Part shown: positions 34,520 to 42,849 of the stretch, one piece after another
How positions within the stretch are numbered: position 1 is the first letter of the stretch
Layout: every line of letters starts with the position of its first letter
From: Jiulongibacter sp966250325
GTDB lineage: Bacteria; Bacteroidota; Bacteroidia; Cytophagales; Spirosomataceae
Assembly (NCBI GenBank): GCA_966250325.1
Contig: CBINGY010000005.1
Coordinates: forward strand, 62,001 to 126,000
Direction: 5' to 3'
Length of the DNA stretch: 64,000 nucleotides
Translations under genes and position numbers: made by a program
Notes under the pieces: model-generated
What the model saw: only the letters and a program-made list of their open reading frames with translations
Databases searched by the model: none
Told to the model about the DNA's origin: nothing

Positions 34520-37267
34520 TTATTCGCTGGCCTTGCGAATATTCAATACCCGCCCTTTATCCTTCAAAATAAAATTTACATGCTCAGATTCAGAATGAGT
34601 TAAGTCAACTTTTTTCTCTGAAACAGGAAATGAAAGCTTAGAGCCCGCTGCATCTACAGGCATCTGAATGGTATACACACCCGGAAAAAGATTAAAATAG
34701 AAGAGACCTTCGTCGGTGGTAATAGCTTCTGTTTGATTTCCCTGCCCGTCAATGGCCAGAATTCTCAAACCTCCCAGGTTCACCGATCTTTTTACAGAAT
34801 AGTCTGAACTTTCATAAAAAAGTTGGCCGGAAATCACTTTTGTGCTTTTGAAAGGAATAAGAACTTCCATGTCCTTTTTGAGGTTAATGGAATCTGAAAG
34901 CAGCTTTTCGGGCATCCAGCCCACCTGATTGGTGATATGGCTGAAATTTATAACATAGGATTTCCTTTCTGCATTTCTTAGTTTACCCAGCCCGGTTTCA
35001 TCACTTCGCAGGTATTTCCCGTCAACAGAAATAGTTGCCCCCTTAACAGCTTCCTCTCCTATATCCCAGGAATTGTTATTATTAGCATCCTTAAACATTC
35101 TTACCCGCATGCTTCGGTATTTCCTGAAGAAAGGAACCGGTACGTTTAAGAGTTTTGAAACCGAAACCGTGAAATACGGATTATCTCCTCTCCTCAAGAG
35201 GTTTACGGTGTTACCAAACGAAATCATAAGACCTCTGGAAGGAATTTCATACTCCAGATCACTTTGAGCAATCAATTCGCGTGAGCCAAAGCCATGAGAG
35301 GAAAAGTAATTGAGCGATGCCCTTCCCCTCAAATTTTTGGACGCGGGGGAAGCGTAGAAAATCGCATACTGGTGCCTGTTTTGCCAGGTGCCGGTCCTGT
35401 AGTAATAAAGGTAATCCAGGTAATAAACCGGCCCGTGGTTATACCTGAAATTATAACCAAAAGACTTGAAAGTACCGTTAAGCATGAAGTAATAAGTGCT
35501 GAATCGCCTCGATAGCGTACTTTCAGAATCAAATCCCATGTTCATCATTTCAATCTGAACGAACTGATCCATGGCAAATACCTTAAAGAAACCGTTAAAT
35601 GAAGCTTTGAGACCACGCACTTCCGGATTATCCATCTGTTGAGGAGCTCCGGCCCCATTACCGGAAAGCTGAAGTAAAGAATAAGTACCCGCACGTAACC
35701 TGAAACCTTTTACCCCAGCCTGAAAACCAAGATCTCTGTTATTCTGAAACAGCATTTTCCGGTAATTCCTGAATTCCGTATCGTAGATATTTGGCTGTCT
35801 TGAACTCAAAAGTGCATACGCCCCTACCTTTATTTTTCCTAATCTCAAAGCCAGATCATGGTTATGATAGGTCAATCCCCGGTTTACTCCCGGAAACCAG
35901 GAACTGTTATATTTCAAGACCGAGGCTAACGTTACAAATCGGTTGTTAAGATAGGTTTGATACCCATACATATACCCTTTAAACCAATTACCTATAGCTG
36001 CTGCCTGTTCGCTGCTATACCCTGCAATGATTGAAAAATTTCCTGTGTTTACGGATCGCCACTTGTATTCATGAGTAGACAGAGCCGAGGTAACTCCCGA
36101 TTCCCCATTCTTCACAAGTAAGGCCTCGGTTTGAATTTCAGATCGCTTACCCAGGCCTGCATTGTGCTTGACCACATAATTGGACCCGTGATAAATGACC
36201 GGACTCACCGCAGCTACCTCCAGACTATTACGCTTATTTCTGAAACCTACTCTGGCTCCATAGCCATTCACCGCGGCAAAAACGAAGTCTTGAAGAGAAC
36301 CCACCTCTATCACACTGTTTTTACCCTGATAAAGCACACGGTGAATGCTCGAATTAAAGTTTATCCGGTTGTCTAGCAGATACGATCTGGAGTGAAAGGT
36401 AAGGTATCTATTATTCTCCAACTGCAGGGAGCCATCTGCCTCAAGAACATAGGCGGGTCGCCATTCACCTGACAGGCTCATACCTCTCCATCTGAAATTT
36501 ATGGGTAAAATATAACGGTCATTTTCATGCTCTTTGTGCTCTGCAGAGACAAAGAAAATCTTCTGTTGCAAGGTTTTTATACCATTCCTGCTTTTAATCT
36601 GCAGTTTTACCTCTCCCTGTGTCTGATTTAGTGTTCTGCTTCTGATGCCCACGGTTATCAGCGTATCACGCCCTGGACGAAGCAATATCTGTGTCCCTGT
36701 CTGTGGAACTGTTAATCTGAACTCTGACTCGAATTCCAGTTCATAAAGTTCTATGCGATTTCCCTGATTGGACAATTTAAATTTGAAATCAGGAAGCGGT
36801 TCGTCATCTCCCGAATATTTGACATATTCTTCCAGACTTGCATTCCAGTCGGATGATAGTTTTAAACCAACGGAAACTCTTTTCAGTAAAACCTGACCGG
36901 TGAGTACATCCTGTAGTTTGAGTAAATAGGTATAGTTTTTACCGCCAATTGCTCCCTCTCCTGAGCGAACTCTCACAGAAAGAGTCCTGTTTTCTCCGGC
37001 CTGCAATTGTACAGATGACGGGAGCTCATTCATTACCAGCCAACCCGCAGGGATAGTCAGCTCCAGCTTCAGTTGTACCGGCTGATCTGAATGATTGGAT
37101 ATCTGAATAGAATTAAATGCGTATTTTCCGGGCTGAAGCTCCAGTGAGTCCGAAAGAAATCGGGCTGTAAAACGGAGATTCCCGGTGATGGCATCCTGGC
37201 AGAAAGACTGCAGAGAGAATAAAAACAGGATGCCTGCAAGAGGCCATATTTTGTAATTGGAAAGCAA
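34520..37267 (-). CDS. Usher-like outer-membrane beta-barrel protein
   Basis: A 915-residue exported protein. A signal peptide ending SFCQ is followed by one or two Ig-like domains (~25-235; LTIPAGWLVM and 'QAGENRTLSVRV' resemble NEW3-type sandwiches). A long aromatic, alternating beta region (~245-715) fits a large outer-membrane barrel, and C-terminal beta domains (~715-905) start with DANNNNSWDIGEEAVKGATI, an EF-hand-like calcium loop before a Cna-B-like strand. N-terminal domain, barrel and two C-terminal domains is the order found in chaperone-usher ushers. No direct usher signature is recognised, so the name is inferred from layout and neighbours. Starts at TTG, 68 bases after subunit 3. 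Confidence 0.6.
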   Translation of the reverse strand: MLSNYKIWPLAGILFLFSLQSFCQDAITGNLRFTARFLSDSLELQPGKYAFNSIQISNHSDQPVQLKLELTIPAGWLVMNELPSSVQLQAGENRTLSVRVRSGEGAIGGKNYTYLLKLQDVLTGQVLLKRVSVGLKLSSDWNASLEEYVKYSGDDEPLPDFKFKLSNQGNRIELYELEFESEFRLTVPQTGTQILLRPGRDTLITVGIRSRTLNQTQGEVKLQIKSRNGIKTLQQKIFFVSAEHKEHENDRYILPINFRWRGMSLSGEWRPAYVLEADGSLQLENNRYLTFHSRSYLLDNRINFNSSIHRVLYQGKNSVIEVGSLQDFVFAAVNGYGARVGFRNKRNSLEVAAVSPVIYHGSNYVVKHNAGLGKRSEIQTEALLVKNGESGVTSALSTHEYKWRSVNTGNFSIIAGYSSEQAAAIGNWFKGYMYGYQTYLNNRFVTLASVLKYNSSWFPGVNRGLTYHNHDLALRLGKIKVGAYALLSSRQPNIYDTEFRNYRKMLFQNNRDLGFQAGVKGFRLRAGTYSLLQLSGNGAGAPQQMDNPEVRGLKASFNGFFKVFAMDQFVQIEMMNMGFDSESTLSRRFSTYYFMLNGTFKSFGYNFRYNHGPVYYLDYLYYYRTGTWQNRHQYAIFYASPASKNLRGRASLNYFSSHGFGSRELIAQSDLEYEIPSRGLMISFGNTVNLLRRGDNPYFTVSVSKLLNVPVPFFRKYRSMRVRMFKDANNNNSWDIGEEAVKGATISVDGKYLRSDETGLGKLRNAERKSYVINFSHITNQVGWMPEKLLSDSINLKKDMEVLIPFKSTKVISGQLFYESSDYSVKRSVNLGGLRILAIDGQGNQTEAITTDEGLFYFNLFPGVYTIQMPVDAAGSKLSFPVSEKKVDLTHSESEHVNFILKDKGRVLNIRKASE

Positions 37268-37290
37268 GTTTTTTAAAGGAAAGCGAAAGC

Positions 37291-37327
37291 AAAGAAGCAG
37301 ACGGATTTTTCAATCGTCTGCTTCTTT
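37291..37327 (-). terminator. Strong intrinsic hairpin between subunit 3 and the usher-like gene
   Basis: Perfect 13-bp stem AAAGAAGCAGACG (37291-37303) / CGTCTGCTTCTTT (37315-37327), loop 11 bases. On the transcribed (minus) strand the 3' arm ends in CTTCTTT and is followed by a T-rich stretch. It lies 8 bases after the subunit 3 stop, so it should terminate or trim most transcripts there and let a minority reach the usher-like gene. Confidence 0.7.
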
Positions 37328-37335
37328 TGAAATGA

Positions 37336-37833
37336 TTATTGAGCTGTCAATGTGTAGGTCAATGTAGTACTGTAAGTATCTGGCTCATAGTTCCAACGAT
37401 CATCTGGATCAAGAGCAATGGCATAGCTAAGCTCAAAGGTATTAGCACCATATCCTCCTTTATCTCCAGTTACCAGCTCAGCTTCAGTTTCAGAAACTGG
37501 TGCACCCATTGGAGTACCATCAACACTGATAGAAAGAACATCAAGTGGAATTGTATTCGCAGGGTTAACGTCACCCTCGAAAGAGCTTGAGCTTGCTGCT
37601 ACCGTAATTTTCCAATCGCGGTTTGATCTTACCTGAAGTTCCTTTTGCTTGGCAGCGGGATCCGTACCGTTTCTCATGTTGGCAGTTGAGTAATTGAACT
37701 CAAGATCGGTCTGAGGGATTGTAAAATCCATAACTTCCGGAATTTCAATCTTCACTGCATGAGCTTTGGTGTTTTGAGAAAATGCAGCGAATCCTACCAG
37801 GCCAAGGGCCACAGTTAATAAAGTTTTTTTCAT
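37336..37833 (-). CDS. Fimbrial-subunit-like secreted protein 3 (likely major subunit)
   Basis: A 165-residue exported protein; the ATG at 37833 gives a textbook signal peptide (MKKTLLTVALGLVGFAAFSQ). The mature region has LQVRSNRDWKITVAASSSSF, the shared SN-x-x-W strand, and ends YEPDTYSTTLTYTLTAQ like its paralogues. No cysteines in the mature part. It has its own long upstream region and a strong hairpin after it, as expected for the most abundant subunit. Function is inferred. Confidence 0.65.
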   Translation of the reverse strand: MKKTLLTVALGLVGFAAFSQNTKAHAVKIEIPEVMDFTIPQTDLEFNYSTANMRNGTDPAAKQKELQVRSNRDWKITVAASSSSFEGDVNPANTIPLDVLSISVDGTPMGAPVSETEAELVTGDKGGYGANTFELSYAIALDPDDRWNYEPDTYSTTLTYTLTAQ

Positions 37834-38447
37834 TTTACCTTTTGTTTTTGTTAGAAATAGTGGTTTCGGGCAAAGCAATAGCCTGCACAGTAACCTGTTT
37901 TGTTTGTGTAATACGATTTAAAATGAGGTTTTTTGAGAATTGTCAATGGGAATTTCATGTAGATTCCTTTCTTGTTTGCAAATGAAAAACTGCTATGAAA
38001 TGTAATCTGCAAACTACCCCTTCTTCCAATTCTTGTCAGGAATGTTTCTAACCAATAACTATTTATCATCCATCACTTTACAGCTCCCGGGAAGCGTTTT
38101 CGTGATTCAATTTGACTAAGTTTATGGTCAATTTCTTTTTCAGATGGCAGTTTGTTGAGTTAGAGGTACGTAAACCGTACTAAGCCAATCTGACATCTTT
38201 TTACTACCTGTTTCAAATCTAAAAAAGGAGGGAATTTATCCGGCAGGCCGCAGAACTTGGTAATACTGATTGACCTTTTCAGATAGTACATCAACAATTT
38301 CAATTAACTCAAATGGGGTAAATAGTTTTATTGCTATTTTTTCCATTGCTATTTGTCAATTCAAAATTTATGCCAAATCCACTTTGATACCTGCCAAATT
38401 ATTTTTCGTACAGAGAATACAGCTATTCGCAGAAATTTTTGGTGAAT
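37834..38447 (-). other. 614-base gene-free region upstream of subunit 3
   Basis: No credible coding sequence; short ORFs here lack family features. A minus-strand -7 element sits at 38214-38221, which would give a leader of about 370 bases before subunit 3. The part near the subunit is rich in A/T with scattered T-tracts and includes the palindrome TTTGCAAA near 37976-37983. It may hold a regulated promoter, a switch or an unrecognised small RNA. Confidence 0.4.
38214..38221 (-). promoter_or_regulatory. Possible -7 promoter element for subunit 3
   Basis: Minus-strand TAGATTTG fits TAnnTTTG. It is the only such match in the 614-base spacer; no -33 box seen. Confidence 0.3.
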
Positions 38448-38948
38448 TTAGATTCCCGTCACAGTAAACAGTACATCCATTGTGTAAATGCCCGGCTTGT
38501 ATTCTACTCCCGGACGAGCCTGATAATCAACCGAGAAGGTGTTGGCATTGGACAATGAACTACGTAAACCTGAGGTAATGCCCACGTCACTGTCACTAAG
38601 AGGTATGAAACCCGAGTTATTCGAAGCAGATTTCACTGCAAGAATGGAACTAGGTAAAGGAGTATTCTCACCAGCGTGTGCATCCTTAAAATAGGGACTT
38701 CCAGATTTGACACTCACCATCCAGTCCGTGTTTGATCGCACTTCAAAGCTGGCGGCATTGGTCCTGACAAGCCCATTTTCCAGATCATTGCCATTGGCGA
38801 AAAGAAAAGAGGTATTCTGAGTAGTATTTTCGAGCATTCTCATCTCGGCAGATGGCGAGATGATGATATTTATCCGCTGAGTTACCTGTGCAAAAAGGGC
38901 ACAATGAGACACTGTAAAAAGAAGTAATGTTAATCCTGACAATTTCAT
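38448..38948 (-). CDS. Fimbrial-subunit-like secreted protein 4
   Basis: A 166-residue exported protein with signal peptide ending ALFAQ. The mature part has FEVRSNTDWMVSVKSGSPYF, strikingly like subunits 2 and 3, then 'SSILAVKSA' and the end YKPGIYTMDVLFTVTGI. Likely a minor, base or tip subunit. It lies 46 bases downstream of the formylglycine-generating-enzyme-like gene and may be co-transcribed with it. Confidence 0.65.
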   Translation of the reverse strand: MKLSGLTLLLFTVSHCALFAQVTQRINIIISPSAEMRMLENTTQNTSFLFANGNDLENGLVRTNAASFEVRSNTDWMVSVKSGSPYFKDAHAGENTPLPSSILAVKSASNNSGFIPLSDSDVGITSGLRSSLSNANTFSVDYQARPGVEYKPGIYTMDVLFTVTGI

Positions 38949-38994
38949 AGCAGGGCTAAGATATAAATTCCTGCCCGAAAACCAAAGAAATGCC

Positions 38995-39969
38995 TTAAAT
39001 ATCCTTTACACAACGAAAGCCTACATGAAACAAGCTGGTTTCCGGACTGGAAGAAGACCTGCCAGATACCCGGTATCCATGGCACCAGGTGGGCTCACAC
39101 AGAAAGGACCCGCCACGCTGTGCTTTCTCTGGTTTGGAGCTACCCGAAAAGTCTTCAACCACTAGTTCGCGGTAATCGTAGATAAAATTACTGCACCACT
39201 CCCATACGTTGCCGCTCATATCGGTTAGTCCCAAAGGAGTTTCACCAAACTTTCCAACGGGTGATGTTTCCGGATAGCCATCTTCCAGCTTGTTAAACTC
39301 TGGGAATATTCCATTCCAGACATTCGCTTTATAACCTTTTGAATCGTTCAGTTCGTTTCCCCAGGGGTAAATACTTCTGCTGTTTGAGGCATTGCGTGCC
39401 GCATGTTCCCACTCAATTTCATGCGGTAGCCGTTTGCCGGCCCATTTGGCATAGGCTGTGGCATCATTCCAGGAAACCTGGGTAACGGGATGATCATCCG
39501 CCGCCTTCGGAAAATCTTTTCCCAAAGGGTATTCCCAGTTGGCTCCATCTTTCAGAATCCAGTTTTTAGCGGTACTTTCATGAATGACGCCACCATTTCC
39601 AAATCTATCCGCTTCTGTCTGGTATCCTGTAGATTTCACGAACTCTCTGAACTGCCCTACCGTAACCGGTGATTTGTCCATGAAAAATGGTTTAAGACGA
39701 GCCCAGAAAAGGGGCCGCTCGTGGTCAAAACCTTCCTCAGAGCCTATGCGTACAATCCCCCCTGGTATAGCAATCATGCCTGGAGGTGCCGCATGATCAT
39801 TAACTAGTTCCACTTCTTCTACAGGCTCCCTTAGTCCAGCGTAGAGGATCGTTGAGGGTAATTCAGCTTTTACAGAAAGCCCGGTTTCTTTCCTTTCCTG
39901 GGTAGTACCCGAATCTGGCGAACAGGCTATTATACCGATAAAAAGTGTAGCCAATAATATATATCTCAT
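38995..39969 (-). CDS. Formylglycine-generating-enzyme (SUMF1) family lipoprotein
   Basis: A 324-residue protein. The signal ends in the lipobox GIIAC, so it should be membrane-anchored and face the periplasm. The FGE fold covers residues ~45-320: 'MIAIPGGIVRIGSEEG', 'VSWNDATAYAKWAGKRLPHE', 'SGNVWEWCSNF'. Near the end, GGSFLCEPTWCHGYR has the C-x4-C pair of copper-dependent FGE, followed by GFRC. Many bacterial relatives (such as GldJ/GldK) lack this pair, so true oxidase activity on sulfatase cysteines is possible. The ATG at 39969 overlaps the DUF2520 stop as ATGA. Confidence 0.82.
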   Translation of the reverse strand: MRYILLATLFIGIIACSPDSGTTQERKETGLSVKAELPSTILYAGLREPVEEVELVNDHAAPPGMIAIPGGIVRIGSEEGFDHERPLFWARLKPFFMDKSPVTVGQFREFVKSTGYQTEADRFGNGGVIHESTAKNWILKDGANWEYPLGKDFPKAADDHPVTQVSWNDATAYAKWAGKRLPHEIEWEHAARNASNSRSIYPWGNELNDSKGYKANVWNGIFPEFNKLEDGYPETSPVGKFGETPLGLTDMSGNVWEWCSNFIYDYRELVVEDFSGSSKPEKAQRGGSFLCEPTWCHGYRVSGRSSSSPETSLFHVGFRCVKDI

Positions 39970-40754
39970 TGATGCCAATCTTGTATACTTTGAGTCATGG
40001 TTCGGTAAACGTTCAGCAGATCTGCGTCTTCTTTGATCAGAAGTTTATGCCGGGCGATGGTACTTTCATCATCACGTACTGCCGGGCCGGTCTGTACTTC
40101 TGCGGGATGATCAGCAACCATCGCTTTTCTGAAGGTTTCATTTAATAACGGCTTCAACAATTCAAAATCTAATCCTTCGTCCTCCATAATTTCCTTTGAC
40201 AAGGCAAGCAGGTGATTCACAAAGTTACACCCAAATACGGCCGCCACATGAAGAATGCTTCGTTGATGTGAGGAAACGCGGTGAACTGATTTAGAAAGCT
40301 TAGCTGAGAGTTTCCAGAGAACTTTCTCTGTCAATTCGTCTTCAGCCTCCACACAGATTGGCACCTGGCTGAAGTTTAATCGCACCCCTTTACTGAATGT
40401 CATAAGCGGATAAATCACCCCCACCCGGGTTTCTCTGTTCTTTTCCAATACCGGCAAAAGTGCCGACATGGAGCGGCTGCCACTTGTATGTACCAGAATT
40501 ACCCGGTCTGGCAAAAGTATTTCAGAGGCAACCCCTGCAATAGCATCATCTGAAACCGCTAGTATAAAAATATCGGATCTACTTTGTCTGAAATCAAGGG
40601 ACGACTGAATCCGAATATCATAGGCATAACCGCTGAGATCACGTGCTTTTTTAGGATTTCTGGCATATAGTTCGGCCACCTGAATGCTATGCTCCTCGCA
40701 AACCTGAATGAGATGCCAGGCAAGATTTCCTGAACCTATGATACTTACCGTCAT
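39966..40754 (-). CDS. Rossmann-like / DUF2520 domain oxidoreductase-like protein
   Basis: A 262-residue protein. The N-terminal NAD(P)-binding fold has VSIIGSGNLAWHL (residues ~3-15, the GxGxxA motif) and 'FILAVSDDAI', like pyrroline-5-carboxylate reductase relatives. The C-terminal DUF2520 helical domain (~130-260) has 'VHRVSSHQRSILHVAAVFGCNF'. The family is widespread in Bacteroidota and has no firmly known substrate. Start overlaps nothing upstream; the stop overlaps the next gene by four bases. Confidence 0.85.
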   Translation of the reverse strand: MTVSIIGSGNLAWHLIQVCEEHSIQVAELYARNPKKARDLSGYAYDIRIQSSLDFRQSRSDIFILAVSDDAIAGVASEILLPDRVILVHTSGSRSMSALLPVLEKNRETRVGVIYPLMTFSKGVRLNFSQVPICVEAEDELTEKVLWKLSAKLSKSVHRVSSHQRSILHVAAVFGCNFVNHLLALSKEIMEDEGLDFELLKPLLNETFRKAMVADHPAEVQTGPAVRDDESTIARHKLLIKEDADLLNVYRTMTQSIQDWHQ

Positions 40755-40845
40755 TTGATCGTATTGTAGAGCTGGTTAATCGAAAACTTGAAATATTAAG
40801 CCACAATTTAGGTAGATTGACAATTAATTCAACCTATTGACTTTA

Positions 40846-41865
40846 ATGAAAACTTTACTAATTGGCCTATGCTGCCTGCTAAGTTGTTCTGTATTTTCCC
40901 AGGTAAACACCAATAAATCTGTTCTGACGGCTGCTCAGGCATTTTTAAGTACGCTGGATTCTGAGCAAAAAGCAGCAGCCCGGTTTGACTTATCCAGCGA
41001 TGAACGTTATCGATGGTTCTTTACACCGGTACCCAGAAAGGGTCTGGATTTCCGAAAACTGAACGATGAACAGAAACGGCAGGCCCGTGAGCTACTTCAT
41101 GAATCACTAAGTGAGCAAGGCGAAGAAACTGCCTTGTCTATCATGCAGCTCGAAAGTGTGCTTCATGTCATGGAAAAGCACCCGGCTAACAGTGATCACC
41201 GTGACCCCCAGAAATATTATTTTTCCATTTTTGGAACTCCCTCGAAGAATGAAGCCTGGGGCTGGAGAATTGAAGGACATCATTTGTCGCTTAATTATAC
41301 CTCGCTCGATGGGAAAATCAATTCTGCTACTCCTTTATTTTTCGGTACAAATCCGGCACGGGTACCTGCCGGAATGCCTCAGCCGGAAGGCACAGAAGTG
41401 CTGAGGAAAGAAACAGAAATGGGTTTTGACTTTTTAGCTTCGCTCACTCCTGAACAAAAAAGCCTGGCTAAAATCAACGAAAAATCGCCCTATGAAATAG
41501 TCACCACAAATAATAAGGATGCCGAAATAAACCAATCGGAAGGTCTGCCCTACCCGGCCATGAATGTAGACCAGCAGAAAAAACTCATGGAAATGCTCAC
41601 CTATTATGTAAGAAGGGCTCCCAATGGCTTCAGCAAAGAGCTGTTGGAGAAAATTGAGTCGGCTGGTTTGAATACACTTCATTTTGTCTGGATGGGTGGT
41701 GAAGAATGGGGTCAGGGCCATTATTACCGCATACATAATCCGGTAATACTTATAGAATATGACTGCACCCAAAACAAGGCCAACCATGTTCATACCGTGG
41801 TGCGGGATCTCTCCAACGACTGGGGAGGTGATGCTATAGCCGAGCACATCAAAAATGACCACTAA
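40846..41865 (+). CDS. DUF3500 family exported protein
   Basis: A 339-residue protein with signal peptide (LLSCSVFSQ). It has family features 'FLSTLDSEQKAAARFDLSSDER', split over residues ~28-49, then 'RWFFTPVPRKGL', 'LLHESLSEQG' and 'YYFSIFGTPS...WGWRIEGHHLSLNYT'. DUF3500 proteins are secreted and unassigned; conserved His and Asp near 'GGEEWGQGHYYRIHNP' could be a metal or catalytic site. The ATG at 40846 is used instead of an upstream TTG. Confidence 0.85.
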   Translation: MKTLLIGLCCLLSCSVFSQVNTNKSVLTAAQAFLSTLDSEQKAAARFDLSSDERYRWFFTPVPRKGLDFRKLNDEQKRQARELLHESLSEQGEETALSIMQLESVLHVMEKHPANSDHRDPQKYYFSIFGTPSKNEAWGWRIEGHHLSLNYTSLDGKINSATPLFFGTNPARVPAGMPQPEGTEVLRKETEMGFDFLASLTPEQKSLAKINEKSPYEIVTTNNKDAEINQSEGLPYPAMNVDQQKKLMEMLTYYVRRAPNGFSKELLEKIESAGLNTLHFVWMGGEEWGQGHYYRIHNPVILIEYDCTQNKANHVHTVVRDLSNDWGGDAIAEHIKNDH

Positions 41866-41920
41866 GGGCAACTTCCCTTTACTATTTGGTGTTAATCACT
41901 GCAAATAACCTTTACTGACT

Positions 41921-42784
41921 ATGAAACTACTTTTTCAGTCTTTCGTTTTTATGGGGATACTCCTCCCCTGGTTTACGCTCCGCAACCAGCCGTTGAAATC
42001 CTCCGAAATTACTATTTGCCACGGTGCTCAACCCACATCCATGAATGATTTCGTGGCAGATCCTGAATTTGTAAAGATGCACCCCAGCCCAATATTCATT
42101 GATTTTAAGGGATTGGGGCAAGAAATAAAATATAATACGCCAGATGGCACTCAGGCTGGTGGCTATTTGATCAAATCAAAAAAGAAATCGGATAAATGGC
42201 TTTTTGTGTACCAGGAGTGGTGGGGACTCAATGACCACATTCGTGCGGAAGCGGATAAATTTTACAATGACTTGGGCGGCAATGTCAACGTGCTGGCCCT
42301 GGATATGTACGATGGAAAAGTAGCCTCAGACCCGGCTGAAGCAGGAAAACTGATGCAGGGAGCCAACCAGGAAAGACTCGCGAGTATTATCAAAGGTGGT
42401 TACCTTCTGGCTGGAAGTAAAGCAAAAGTAGCCAGCGTGGGCTGGTGTTTCGGTGGAGGCCTTTCGCTGAAATCTGCCATTGCGGGCGGAAGCAATAACG
42501 TAGGTTCTGTGATGTACTATGGAATGCCTGTGCAGGATGTGGAGCAGCTAAAAACCCTTACATCAGATGTTTTGGGACTTTTTGCCACTGAAAAATGGAT
42601 CAGCAAGGAAGTGGTGGAGGAGTTTGCTGCAAACATGAAAAAGGCAGACAAAAAACTCACTTACAAGATTTTCCCGGGCGTTCACGGTTTTGCCAATCCG
42701 AGCAATCCAAACTACGATGCCGAAAACACCAAAATTGCCTACGGAATGGCTCTGGATTACCTGAAAGAAAAATTCAAAGTATAA
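41921..42784 (+). CDS. Dienelactone-hydrolase-like exported protein
   Basis: A 287-residue alpha/beta hydrolase with an N-terminal hydrophobic export segment. The nucleophile elbow is VGWCFGGG (Cys at about residue 178) as in dienelactone hydrolase, and the His is in FPGVHGFANP (~252-261). The expected Asp position, in 'LGLFATEKWIS', has no Asp; a Glu is nearby, so the acid may be replaced. Substrate unknown. Ends at a good terminator. Confidence 0.82.
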   Translation: MKLLFQSFVFMGILLPWFTLRNQPLKSSEITICHGAQPTSMNDFVADPEFVKMHPSPIFIDFKGLGQEIKYNTPDGTQAGGYLIKSKKKSDKWLFVYQEWWGLNDHIRAEADKFYNDLGGNVNVLALDMYDGKVASDPAEAGKLMQGANQERLASIIKGGYLLAGSKAKVASVGWCFGGGLSLKSAIAGGSNNVGSVMYYGMPVQDVEQLKTLTSDVLGLFATEKWISKEVVEEFAANMKKADKKLTYKIFPGVHGFANPSNPNYDAENTKIAYGMALDYLKEKFKV

Positions 42785-42806
42785 GCTGATTGACTCGCAA
42801 GTTTTG

Positions 42807-42842
42807 AAGAGCCGTTTCCAACACCAGAAATGGCTCTTTTTT
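42807..42842 (+). terminator. Intrinsic terminator after the dienelactone-hydrolase-like gene
   Basis: Stem AAGAGCCGTTTC (42807-42818) / GAAATGGCTCTT (42827-42838) with one G-T pair, followed by a run of T (42837-42842). Confidence 0.8.
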
Positions 42843-42849
42843 CATTGAA

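Noticed and set aside
38995..39969. FGE-like protein as maturation enzyme for the fibre subunits
   Set aside because: The four subunit-like proteins have no cysteine in the mature part, so no formylglycine target exists there.
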